A stretch of DNA of 64,000 bases from JANNBN01 sp031430595 (GTDB taxonomy: Bacteria > Actinomycetota > Acidimicrobiia > Acidimicrobiales > JANYDT01). Below the pieces are notes generated by a model. That model did no database searches and was not told the origin of the DNA. It was given only the letters and a program-made list of their open reading frames with translations. Both the position numbers and the translations under genes were made by a program. Numbering within the stretch: the stretch's first letter is position 1; each line of letters opens with the position of its first letter. The stretch covers positions 1-64,000 of the forward strand of contig JANPBU010000028.1 in assembly GCA_031430595.1 (NCBI GenBank), read 5' to 3'. Shown in pieces: positions 18,330 through 26,562 of this stretch.

Positions 18330-19910
18330 ATGAAAAATCGGCACTTTTTTATGTATGGATCCTTCGCGGTGTTAGCGCTGGTCGCCAGTGCGTGCAGCGG
18401 TGGGAGTGACAAGCCCGCTGTAACGAGCGTTGCGGCCGTTTCGGCGAGCACCACTGTCGCTGCGGCTGCTGGGGTAAAGGACCTTGCGTCCATGAAAAAC
18501 GCAGTTGTCCAAATTTTGGTCGAAGGTGAAATCCGTGATCCGGGTGATGGGTCAAAGGGGTTTGCGGGTTCAGGGTCAGGTTTCTTAATTTCCGCTGATG
18601 GCATCATCGTGACGAACAACCACGTGGTCACCGGCTCGGGGGCCATCACAGTTCGTGTTGGCGGCGACAAAAATGTTGAGATTCCGGCCAAGGTGCTTGG
18701 TGTTTCCGAGTGTAGCGACCTGGCAGTTATCAAACTCGCTTCGACTGGGCCATACCCCTTCCTTACCTGGTCGAAAAAGGTACTTCAGCCACCGCTTGAG
18801 GTGTACGCGGCTGGCTTCCCGCTTGGCGACCCTGAATATACGGTGACTCGTGGCGTCATCAGTAAGGCACAAGCAGCTGGCGATACCAATTGGGCCTCGG
18901 TAGCCCACGTCATCGAACACGACGCCAATATTCAGCCCGGCAACTCGGGCGGTGCCCTGGTCGACAATGAAGGAAAGTTGGTTGGCGTCAACTATGCCGG
19001 TGCCGATCTCGAAACAGGCACCTCACAGTTCTTCGCAATCGCCGAAGATTTGGCTCAGCCCGTCGTGCAACAGCTGCTGAAGGGTGACCAAGAATCGATT
19101 GGCGTCAACGGTCGAGCATTCGTCGACAAAGACCTCAACCTGGCCGGCGTTTTCGTTCGTGGCGTTGCTCCCGGTGGCGCAGCTTCGAAATCAGGCGTGA
19201 AGCCAGGCGACGTGATCACGACGTTGAACGGTGTCGACCTTGGCGGCGGAACGTATTCGCAGTATTGCAAGGTATTGCGATCTGCTCGCGACAACGCACC
19301 CATTTCGATTCGCGTCGTGCGCTTCGATACCCAGCAGGTACTCGAAGGTGAACTAAACGGTAAGCCACTCGAAGCGGTGTTTTCGTTTGCCGAAACATTG
19401 AAAGAAGAAGTTCCGAAGGGTGCTTCGACTGGCCCGGCAAAGTCTGGTGACTTCGTTCGCCTCACCGACGATTCTGGTCGTATCAGTGTTGAAGTTCCGG
19501 TCGAATGGAGCGACACCAGTACCGAAGGTAAAGACCTTCTCGGTGTCGGAACCTCGCAGCCGACCATTTTGGCTGCGCCGTCGTACCCAGAGTTTGATAA
19601 CGGGCAAGGAGCGGGCATGGCCATGGTGCTGATCGACTTGGCCGGTGTTGGTACCCTCGACAAAGACACGCTGCTTGATTCGGTTGATCAGAGTTTGAGT
19701 GACTGCCAAAAGGGAACCCGCAACGACTTCGCCGGCGACAAGTTCACTGGCCGATATTTGACTGCCGACTGCGGAAATAACCTGGTGATCGTGGCCGTGG
19801 TGTCGAAACCCGAAAACCCTGACCAGGCTGTGCTGCTGATTTCGCGAGCCACAAACGAGTCAGACCTCACGGCCATCGACCGTATCCTTTCGACCTTCAC
19901 CGCCAAGTAA
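18330..19910 (+). CDS. HtrA-like trypsin-family serine protease with PDZ domain, lipoprotein
   Basis: The N-terminus is a lipoprotein signal (MKNRHFFMYGSFAVLALVAS then ACSGG), so the mature enzyme is anchored outside the cytoplasmic membrane. The trypsin-like domain has the triad His in VTNNHVV (near 94), Asp in ECSDLAVIK (near 127) and Ser in PGNSGGALVD (near 203). A PDZ domain follows (GVAPGGAASKSGVKPGDVI), then a 150-residue C-terminal domain I do not recognise (PVEWSDTSTEG, LSDCQKGTRNDF). It should degrade or process envelope proteins. A TTG lies just before the chosen ATG. Transcription ends at a very strong hairpin. Confidence 0.88.
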   Translation: MKNRHFFMYGSFAVLALVASACSGGSDKPAVTSVAAVSASTTVAAAAGVKDLASMKNAVVQILVEGEIRDPGDGSKGFAGSGSGFLISADGIIVTNNHVVTGSGAITVRVGGDKNVEIPAKVLGVSECSDLAVIKLASTGPYPFLTWSKKVLQPPLEVYAAGFPLGDPEYTVTRGVISKAQAAGDTNWASVAHVIEHDANIQPGNSGGALVDNEGKLVGVNYAGADLETGTSQFFAIAEDLAQPVVQQLLKGDQESIGVNGRAFVDKDLNLAGVFVRGVAPGGAASKSGVKPGDVITTLNGVDLGGGTYSQYCKVLRSARDNAPISIRVVRFDTQQVLEGELNGKPLEAVFSFAETLKEEVPKGASTGPAKSGDFVRLTDDSGRISVEVPVEWSDTSTEGKDLLGVGTSQPTILAAPSYPEFDNGQGAGMAMVLIDLAGVGTLDKDTLLDSVDQSLSDCQKGTRNDFAGDKFTGRYLTADCGNNLVIVAVVSKPENPDQAVLLISRATNESDLTAIDRILSTFTAK

Positions 19911-19941
19911 CCCGCCACCCGACCAACACCCGACATCGCCT

Positions 19942-19986
19942 TAATTGGAGGAATTCCGGCTTGTTAAGCCGGAATTCCTCCAATTA
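19942..19986. terminator. Perfect 21-bp stem between convergent genes
   Basis: Positions 19942-19962 and 19966-19986 are exact reverse complements around a 3-nt GTT loop. The hairpin sits midway between the stops of the protease gene (plus) and trpS (minus). There is no long T-run on either side apart from short AATT edges, but the stem itself is very stable and symmetrical, so it should work for both directions. Confidence 0.8.
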
Positions 19987-20003
19987 GCGAATTGAATAGG
20001 GGG

Positions 20004-20990
20004 TTAGGCGGGGAGGAGGCCAATGTTTTCTTCGGCTCTCGCCAACGTGACGGACGCAATTGCACGGGCTTTGGCTGCGCCTATAGACAACACTTCTCGC
20101 ACGTACTCGGGTTGTGACGCCAGTTCGGCATAGCGCTGTTGAGTGGGCCGCAGAAACTCGATCAGTGCTGCGGCAGTATCGGCTTTTAACGGCCCGTATT
20201 GGGAATACTTTTCGGCTAGCGATGCTGGGTCCGCCACCCCGGTTGCAACCGCCAAGATGGTTAACAGGTTTGCGATACCGGGCTTATTGGTTGGGTCGAA
20301 CCGAACTTCGCCATCTGTGTCGGTAACCGCTCGCTTGATCTTGCGTTCAAGAATTGCGGGAGGGTCAAGCAACATCACCGTGCCCTGAGGCGAATCAGCT
20401 GATTTCGACATTTTGTTGGTGGGCTCTTGAAGATCCATGATCCGAGCCCCAACTTTTGCAATTGTTGCCTTCGGTACTTTGAACGTTGGCCCGTAACGAT
20501 TGTTGAACCGTTGAGCAATATCTCGAGTGATTTCGAGATGTTGACGCTGATCTTCGCCCACCGGAACCTCGTCAGCGTCGTACAGCAAAATGTCAGCAGC
20601 CATCAAGGCCGGGTAGGTGAACAATGCGGCCGAGATGAACCCGTCGCCGATGCTGTCGCCTTTGTCTTTGAACTGCGTCATTCGGCTGAGTTCCCCAAAC
20701 GAAACGGTGCAGTTCATCAACCAGGCGAGGCGAACATGTTCGGGCACATGTGATTGCACGAAGATCGTGGTGACGTCGGGGTCAAGGCCAGCGGCGAGAA
20801 GCACGAGGGCTGCATCAAGGGTCATGGCCCGAAGTTCGGCCGGGTCACGAGGAATGGTAAGTGCATGCTGATCAACAACGCCGTGGTAACTCTCAGAACT
20901 TTGGTCGTCGACCCAATGTCGAATAGCACCAAGGTAATTTCCGAGGGTCATTTCGCCTGTCGGTTGAAGGCAGGAAAGCACGCGAGTCAT
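20004..20990 (-). CDS. trpS: Tryptophan-tRNA ligase
   Basis: This 328-residue class I aminoacyl-tRNA synthetase charges tRNA-Trp. It has the HIGH-equivalent region LQPTGEMTLGNYLGAIRHW at the N-terminus, EVPVGEDQRQHLEITRDIAQ for tryptophan/ATP binding and the KMSKS loop NKMSKSADSPQG. Length is typical of bacterial TrpS. It is transcribed away from scpA, with 60-odd bp between them holding both promoters. Confidence 0.95.
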   Translation of the reverse strand: MTRVLSCLQPTGEMTLGNYLGAIRHWVDDQSSESYHGVVDQHALTIPRDPAELRAMTLDAALVLLAAGLDPDVTTIFVQSHVPEHVRLAWLMNCTVSFGELSRMTQFKDKGDSIGDGFISAALFTYPALMAADILLYDADEVPVGEDQRQHLEITRDIAQRFNNRYGPTFKVPKATIAKVGARIMDLQEPTNKMSKSADSPQGTVMLLDPPAILERKIKRAVTDTDGEVRFDPTNKPGIANLLTILAVATGVADPASLAEKYSQYGPLKADTAAALIEFLRPTQQRYAELASQPEYVREVLSIGAAKARAIASVTLARAEENIGLLPA

Positions 20991-21054
20991 CTACCTAGCC
21001 TACGGGCGAGCGACGAGGGCAAGCGGTCAAATTTTGCCGGAGTATTCTGGAGAC

Positions 21055-21927
21055 GTGCCGTACGCAGTGTCTACCCCCGTATTCGAGGGGCCTTTCGACC
21101 TGTTGCTACACCTGATCACCCGCGAGCAGGTCGATCTGTACGAAATCAACCTCTCGTTGATAGTCGATGCGTACGTAGCTGAACTCAACAACATGAAAGC
21201 CCTCGATCTCGATGTGGCGACTGAATTTTTGTTGATCGCAGCCACGCTCATTGAGTTGAAGTTGCGTCGATTGCTGCCAGAACGTGAGGGCATCGATCTT
21301 GACGAAGAACTAGCGCTACTCGAAGAGCGTGACTTGCTACTCGCAAAGTTGCTTGAATACCGAACATTTAAGGAAGCTGCGAAAGCCATCGACCGTCGAA
21401 TGGTTGGTGCCGCGAAGTCGGTTCCTCGCCCGGGTGGGTTGGAAGAGCGATTCTCTGATCTCACCCCAGATCTGCTGAGTGGCGTTACCCCTGAACGCTT
21501 GCGTGCGGCTTTTATGAGCGCAGTCAAGCGGTTCTTGACCCCCAAGCCCGATCCGAAGGTAAAACTTGATCACGTCACGGCGGTGCGAATTTCAGTTGCT
21601 GAGTTGGTTGGTGAGTTGGCCCGTTCATTGCCCAGCCTTGGTCGGGTGAGCTTCAGAGATCTCACTGAGGATTGCGAACTTCGTATCGATGTGATCATCC
21701 ATTTCTTGGCTGTTTTAGAGCTCTGTAAGCAGGGTTGGGTCGATCTCGATCAAACTAAGAATTTTGCCGAGCTCACCGTGATGTGGCGGGCGCAGGGTCC
21801 AGATCTAGACGAAATTGAAGCGGTCATCGGAGAAATCTTGAGCGACGCACATGCCCCTAATCGTGGCCTCGCTGATGCGACCGCCCCGGTTCTTGAATTG
21901 CAGGAAGTTGACAACTATGACGGCTGA
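21055..21927 (+). CDS. scpA: Segregation and condensation protein ScpA
   Basis: The kleisin partner of SMC begins VPYAVSTPVFEGPFDLLLHLI, the family's typical opening, with DLYEINLSLIVDAYV and FLLIAATLIELKLRRLLP. The C-terminal winged-helix region contains VIIHFLAVLELCKQGWVDLDQ. It bridges SMC heads in the condensin complex on the chromosome. GTG at 21055 is chosen because it starts at the conserved region; an in-frame TTG at 21034 is possible. It overlaps scpB by 11 bp. Confidence 0.93.
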   Translation: MPYAVSTPVFEGPFDLLLHLITREQVDLYEINLSLIVDAYVAELNNMKALDLDVATEFLLIAATLIELKLRRLLPEREGIDLDEELALLEERDLLLAKLLEYRTFKEAAKAIDRRMVGAAKSVPRPGGLEERFSDLTPDLLSGVTPERLRAAFMSAVKRFLTPKPDPKVKLDHVTAVRISVAELVGELARSLPSLGRVSFRDLTEDCELRIDVIIHFLAVLELCKQGWVDLDQTKNFAELTVMWRAQGPDLDEIEAVIGEILSDAHAPNRGLADATAPVLELQEVDNYDG

Positions 21928-22630
21928 ATTTGACGAACCCGTAGGTGCCGGGCCAGAACCGGTAAGTGCAGAGCCAGAACCGGTGATTTCAGATGGAGTG
22001 GTGCAACACGAACCTTCACCCGAGACGCGCCGCGCCCTTGAAGCCATTTTGATGGTTGCAGATCAACCATCTGACCCGGCAATGTTGTCGCAGTTGCTTG
22101 AGGTGTCGGCAGCTGCGATCGACGATATTTGTGGTCAGTTCGCCGAGGAATACGAGTCAGCGAACCGAGGATTTCAGCTGGTGCGCGTTGCTGGGGGTTG
22201 GCGTTTTCAAAGTCACCCCGACATGGTTGCCTATGTTGAGCGGTTCGTTTTAGATGGCCAGGTCGCTCGTTTGTCGGGTGCATCGCTCGAGACCCTGGCC
22301 ATCGTGGCCTACAAACAACCGATTTCTCGTGCCCAAATTGCTCAGATTCGTGGAGTAAACGTCGATGGGGTGATGAGAACTCTCGTGGCACGCGGGTTCG
22401 TGGCGGAAATCGGAACAGATCCGGGCCCCGGCCAGGCAACCCTGTTCGGAACCACAACGGCCTTCCTTACCGGCTTAGGAATTGATTCGATTGCCGACCT
22501 GGCCCCGCTCGCCGACTTCGTTCCCGGGTCAGAAATTATGGAAGCCCTTGAGGCGGGTTTGCGAGTCGATCGATCCCCCGAGCCCGACGTAGCGACTTCC
22601 CAGCCTGACGTCGCCGTGACAACCGAATGA
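21917..22630 (+). CDS. scpB: Segregation and condensation protein ScpB
   Basis: After an acidic Pro/Glu-rich lead of about 35 residues come two winged helices: ALEAILMVADQPSDPAMLSQ and SGASLETLAIVAYKQPISRA followed by IRGVNVDGVMRTLVARGFV, the ScpB signature. It dimerises and binds ScpA in the SMC-ScpAB condensin. The frame is open from 21851, but ATG 21917 avoids a long unconserved extension and overlaps the scpA stop. The C-terminal 25 residues are Asp/Val-rich and unconserved-looking. Confidence 0.93.
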   Translation: MTAEFDEPVGAGPEPVSAEPEPVISDGVVQHEPSPETRRALEAILMVADQPSDPAMLSQLLEVSAAAIDDICGQFAEEYESANRGFQLVRVAGGWRFQSHPDMVAYVERFVLDGQVARLSGASLETLAIVAYKQPISRAQIAQIRGVNVDGVMRTLVARGFVAEIGTDPGPGQATLFGTTTAFLTGLGIDSIADLAPLADFVPGSEIMEALEAGLRVDRSPEPDVATSQPDVAVTTE

Positions 22631-23520
22631 GCCCTTCGCAGCATTCGCGGCAGCGGCGAACCCCACCCGCTCGGCCAAACCGAGGATTTGATCCGCCGAA
22701 AAAGCCAGTCGAGCCTGCATCGCTTGACGAAATGTTCGATTGGCTCCCCGACGAAACAGCGGTGCCGGCACTTGACGGTGAAAAGCTGCAAAAGGTGATG
22801 GCGAGGGCCGGTTTAGCGAGTCGGCGGGTCTGTGAGGAAATGATTGCCGCCGGCCGGGTGAAGGTCAACGGGGAACGTGTGCAGCTTGGGTCACGGGTCG
22901 ATTCGGCCGTCGATGTGATTGAGGTCGACGGGTCACTGCTTTCCGTCGAAATCGGCCTCGTGCATTACCTGTTGAACAAACCAGCCGGAGTGGTAACGAC
23001 GTCAAGTGACCCGCAGGGTCGTCGAACGGTGATTGAGTTCGTGCCGGGTGAACCGCGAGTCTTTCCCGTTGGTCGACTTGACTCTGAAACCGAGGGGTTG
23101 TTGATTCTGACCAATGATGGGCCGCTCACACAGCGTCTTACTCACCCTTCCTTCGGGGTCGAGAAGGAATATCTTGCTGAAGTATTTGGCACGCTTAGCC
23201 CGGGTGCATTGCGGGCACTGCGTGACGGTGTCGACCTTGAAGATGGCATGACTGCCCCGGCCCGAGTGTCGCAACCTGCGCCCGGCCTCGTTCGCCTCAT
23301 CATTCATGAGGGCCGTAATCGCCAGGTTCGTCGAATGCTGGCATCGGTTGGTCATCCGGTACAACGCCTCGTTCGGGTTCGCATCGGCAGGTTGACCTCG
23401 CCAAATCTTCCTCCTGGCGCATGGAGAATTCTGTCGACGGCCGAAGTTCGCCAGTTGTCGGTTGATGTTCGCCCAGCTGCGAAACTCAGGCCACAGAGGG
23501 GAACCGGGCGAGCGTCGTAA
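22627..23520 (+). CDS. rluB: RluB/RsuA-family rRNA pseudouridine synthase
   Basis: This 297-residue protein has a basic Pro-rich lead of about 50 residues, an S4 RNA-binding domain (KLQKVMARAGLASRRVCEEM) and the synthase domain with HYLLNKPAGVVTT and catalytic Asp in VGRLDSETEGLLILTNDG, then KEYLAEV and HEGRNRQVRRML. It converts uridine to pseudouridine in 23S rRNA. The scpA-scpB-rluB order with 4-bp overlap is widely conserved and supports RluB over RsuA. Confidence 0.9.
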   Translation: MSPSQHSRQRRTPPARPNRGFDPPKKPVEPASLDEMFDWLPDETAVPALDGEKLQKVMARAGLASRRVCEEMIAAGRVKVNGERVQLGSRVDSAVDVIEVDGSLLSVEIGLVHYLLNKPAGVVTTSSDPQGRRTVIEFVPGEPRVFPVGRLDSETEGLLILTNDGPLTQRLTHPSFGVEKEYLAEVFGTLSPGALRALRDGVDLEDGMTAPARVSQPAPGLVRLIIHEGRNRQVRRMLASVGHPVQRLVRVRIGRLTSPNLPPGAWRILSTAEVRQLSVDVRPAAKLRPQRGTGRAS

Positions 23521-23610
23521 TCGAGAAACTACCGAGAGTGACAATTACTCATACGGAAATGCTCTATCTAGGGGATTCTGAATTTCGGTTCATTCTTGTA
23601 CTCTCGTTCT

Positions 23611-25017
23611 GTGGCCGATTCTCCCGACGAAATGCTGCTTCGCGATACCATCGCCAGCCAGCCAACGAATGTCACTGCCCGTCACCGTCTTTCTGAGCTA
23701 TTACTCGAAGAAGGACGCATAGAAGAGGCGCTGAGCCAAGCTCACGCCGGAATGCAGTACGTGCCTGATCACCCCGGCCTTCTTGGCATTTCGGTGATGG
23801 CTGCGGAGCTTTCAGGCCAAACCGATCTCGCGAGTCGTTACTCTCGCCTGCTTTCGGTACTCGCCGATGAAAACCTGCGAAGTGACCCAAGTATGGCTAC
23901 TTCAGCCACCGGGGTTCGATGGGGACGCCGCCAGAGCGACCGAGTGGGCGATCAAGAACTCATCGATCTCACCGGCCCCGCTGAATTCCCGGTGCTAGAT
24001 GACCAGCCGGGGCTCGGTGACGTAAGCGACCCTGGCTCAGACAACGGGTTCAGCAACCAACCAGACGTGGGGCGACGCGACAAATTACCTGTGTCTCGTG
24101 ATCGTGAGTCGCGCTGGTCGCTCCCAAAACGACTTCGCCCGCCGAAGCCGTCATCGTTGCCTGAAAGGGCGATGGCCATAGATTCGGCATCAAGCCTGGC
24201 CGATGTTGCTGGAATGACGGATCTGAAATGGCGTTTGCAGGGTTTGCTGAGTGCCGCTAGCGGCGGGGTAGGCGTGCATACTGGCGGCGTCTTGTTGTTT
24301 GGCCCGGCCGGATGCGGCAAACGCTTCGTTGCTGAAGCGGTAGCTGGGCAGTTGGGTGCTCGGATTGTTCACCTGAACCTGGGTTCTGCGGTCGAAGCCG
24401 GTGACCAGGATGGCGGCGAACTCATTCGTGGGGCGTTTGCGGCCGCTCGTGAAGCTGCACCGTGCGTGTTGATTTTGAGTGAAGTGGATGCACTCAACGA
24501 CCAGTACAAGATGCACGCACGTCGAGTTGACTTGCTGGCGAATCGACTCGGTGAACAGCTTGATGCTGTGCTCGGTGCTCGTGATCTCACAATTATTGCG
24601 CTCACCAATGCGCCATGGCGCGTTGACCCAACGCTTCGGGCAGCTGGTCGTCTTGAGCGAGCCTTGTTCGTTCCACCACCAGACCTCCTGGCTCGTGGTC
24701 GAATCCTGGTAGATCGATTGTCGTTCCTGCCGCTTGGCCCCGACGTGAGCCCCGGAGAATTGGCTGTCGAAACGGAAGGCCTCACTGCCAGCGAACTCAT
24801 CGGAATTTGTTCGGCCGCCGCCGAGCATGCCCTCTGCGTAACCAAGCACTCAGGTGTGATGTGGTCGTTGCAACATCGCGACCTACGACGTGCCCTTGAT
24901 CGAACCGACCCGCGTAGCCGAGACTGGTTTATTCACGCCCATGGCGCGCTCCGTAATGCGGGCTCTGAAGTTGACCCCGTTTACGACTACATCCGACGCC
25001 ATATTCGTAGGATGTGA
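23611..25017 (+). CDS. TPR-linked AAA+ protein with altered nucleotide motifs
   Basis: The first 95 residues are TPR-like helices (RHRLSELLLEEGRIEEALSQ), followed by a charged linker and an AAA+ module from about residue 190 similar to classic AAA ATPases (SLADVAGMTDLKWRLQGLL). Walker A reads FGPAGCGKR, with Arg where Thr or Ser normally follows Lys, and Walker B reads VLILSEVDAL, with Ser in place of the first Asp. Sensor 1 (IIALTNAPWRVD) and the small helical domain (TEGLTASELIGICSAAAEHA) remain. It may bind but poorly hydrolyse ATP. GTG 23611 or TTG 23596 may be the start. It precedes the aromatic biosynthesis genes; its role is unknown. Confidence 0.7.
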   Translation: MADSPDEMLLRDTIASQPTNVTARHRLSELLLEEGRIEEALSQAHAGMQYVPDHPGLLGISVMAAELSGQTDLASRYSRLLSVLADENLRSDPSMATSATGVRWGRRQSDRVGDQELIDLTGPAEFPVLDDQPGLGDVSDPGSDNGFSNQPDVGRRDKLPVSRDRESRWSLPKRLRPPKPSSLPERAMAIDSASSLADVAGMTDLKWRLQGLLSAASGGVGVHTGGVLLFGPAGCGKRFVAEAVAGQLGARIVHLNLGSAVEAGDQDGGELIRGAFAAAREAAPCVLILSEVDALNDQYKMHARRVDLLANRLGEQLDAVLGARDLTIIALTNAPWRVDPTLRAAGRLERALFVPPPDLLARGRILVDRLSFLPLGPDVSPGELAVETEGLTASELIGICSAAAEHALCVTKHSGVMWSLQHRDLRRALDRTDPRSRDWFIHAHGALRNAGSEVDPVYDYIRRHIRRM

Positions 25018-25045
25018 CGCTCGGCCCCTCCTAAGATGTCCTTCC

Positions 25046-25468
25046 GTGCCATCCGACGAGCAGCCTGTCCAAGCGACGACTACAAACCAGCCGCGACGGG
25101 TATTGGCGTTACGGGGGGCTACGACGGTTGAAGCAGACGACCCACGTCAGGTCGATGAACGTACTCAAGAAATGATGGCGCTCTTGATTGAGCGAAACGA
25201 ACTTGATCACGACGATTTGATCAGTGTTCTGTTTTCTTGTACCCACGATTTGGTTTCTCGCAATCCAGCGACAGCGACTCGGGCCATGGGTATTGGTGAC
25301 GTTCCGTTGCTCGGGGTGCAGGAAGCTTCGATGGCTGGGGCACTTCCACTGTGTATTCGCGTGATGATTCATGTTGAAACAAGTCTTAAGCGTGCCGAGC
25401 TTCGCCATGTTTTCATCCGGGGCGCAAAGGTGCTCCGGCCTGACTTGGTGGAAGCTGGCGATCTGTAA
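25046..25468 (+). CDS. aroH: Chorismate mutase, AroH type
   Basis: The conserved body of this 140-residue protein matches the trimeric AroH (pseudo-alpha-beta barrel) family: LALRGATTVEADDP, VLFSCTHDL, NPATATRAMG, VPLLGVQEASM and LPLCIRVMIHVET with the catalytic Arg. It converts chorismate to prephenate, the step before TyrA encoded next. The open frame extends back to 24890 inside the AAA gene, so the GTG at 25046, just before the conserved part, is preferred. The stop overlaps the tyrA ATG by one base (TAATG). Confidence 0.92.
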   Translation: MPSDEQPVQATTTNQPRRVLALRGATTVEADDPRQVDERTQEMMALLIERNELDHDDLISVLFSCTHDLVSRNPATATRAMGIGDVPLLGVQEASMAGALPLCIRVMIHVETSLKRAELRHVFIRGAKVLRPDLVEAGDL

Positions 25469-26562
25469 TGTCGTCTCAGACCCCTGCTCCTTCAGCCGAA
25501 TTACCTTCGCGCGCCTGCGTTATTGGTGCCGGGTTGATGGGCGGAAGTGTGGCATTGGCCCTGCGAGCGCGAGGGTGGTTCGTTGCCGGAATCGATCAGC
25601 TCCCCGAACGCGTTGCGCGTGGCCTCGAGCTTGGTGTGTTCGATGTTGCCGGTCCGATTGACAACGTCGACGTCACGTTCATATGTACACCTGTTTCCTC
25701 GGTGAGTCATCTGGCAAAGCAAGCACTTGAACTTGGCGGAATAGTGACCGACATTGGGTCGACGAAAGGTGCGGTTGTCCGCTCTATCGATCACCCCCGG
25801 TTCGTTGGCGGGCACCCTATGGCTGGGTCTGAGCAAGACGGTCTAGAGGGTTCCGACGCGAACATGTTCGAGGGAAGAACGTGGGTTCTGACCCCTACCG
25901 ATGCCACCGACCCCGATGCCTATGCGACAGTGCATGCCCTTGTCTCCTCGTTCGGTGCGACCGTCGTTTCGGTCTCACCTGACCATCACGATGAACTTGT
26001 TGCCGTGGTGTCTCACGTGCCGCATCTGGCTGCAGCGACGCTGATGTCGGTCGCTTCGGAATCTGCTGAAGAACATGTGACGCTGCTGCGCCTCGCTGCG
26101 GGCGGGTTTCGAGATATGACTCGAATCGCAGCTGGGCATCCATCGATTTGGCTTGATATCTGTGCAGATAATCGTGACGCGATCGTTTCCACTATGAACC
26201 GCCTTATTGGTGAATTGTCGTCGATGAGAGATCTTGTTGCTGACGATGATCGCGCCCAGTTGAGCGCCGTATTGATGAAGGCCCGAGTTGCCCGAATCAA
26301 CCTTCCAACGGGTGCACCTGCTGCCGATGATCTGGTCGAGGTTCGCGTCTCGATTCCTGATCGTCCTGGGTTTATCGCCGAAGTATCTCGTTTGGCTAGC
26401 GACCTCGGTGTCAACATTTACGACATCGAGATTTCGCATGCGATTGATGTCAATGGCGGAACCTTGGTGATGGTGATTAGTAAGGCGTCTACAGATTTGC
26501 TTCGTGGTGGTCTGTTAGCTCGCGGCTTTCGGCCGTCGGTGTCGTCGCTTGGTGACCGATGA
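25468..26562 (+). CDS. tyrA: Prephenate dehydrogenase with ACT domain
   Basis: This 364-residue NAD(P)-dependent enzyme makes 4-hydroxyphenylpyruvate for tyrosine. The Rossmann motif is GAGLMGGSVAL (residues 20-30), with the substrate region GGHPMAGSEQDGLEGS and the helical dimer domain HHDELVAVVSHVPHLAAATL. A C-terminal ACT domain (about 285-355, VRVSIPDRPGFIAEVSRLAS) suggests feedback control by an amino acid, probably tyrosine. It is translationally coupled to aroH and aroA. Confidence 0.93.
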   Translation: MSSQTPAPSAELPSRACVIGAGLMGGSVALALRARGWFVAGIDQLPERVARGLELGVFDVAGPIDNVDVTFICTPVSSVSHLAKQALELGGIVTDIGSTKGAVVRSIDHPRFVGGHPMAGSEQDGLEGSDANMFEGRTWVLTPTDATDPDAYATVHALVSSFGATVVSVSPDHHDELVAVVSHVPHLAAATLMSVASESAEEHVTLLRLAAGGFRDMTRIAAGHPSIWLDICADNRDAIVSTMNRLIGELSSMRDLVADDDRAQLSAVLMKARVARINLPTGAPAADDLVEVRVSIPDRPGFIAEVSRLASDLGVNIYDIEISHAIDVNGGTLVMVISKASTDLLRGGLLARGFRPSVSSLGDR

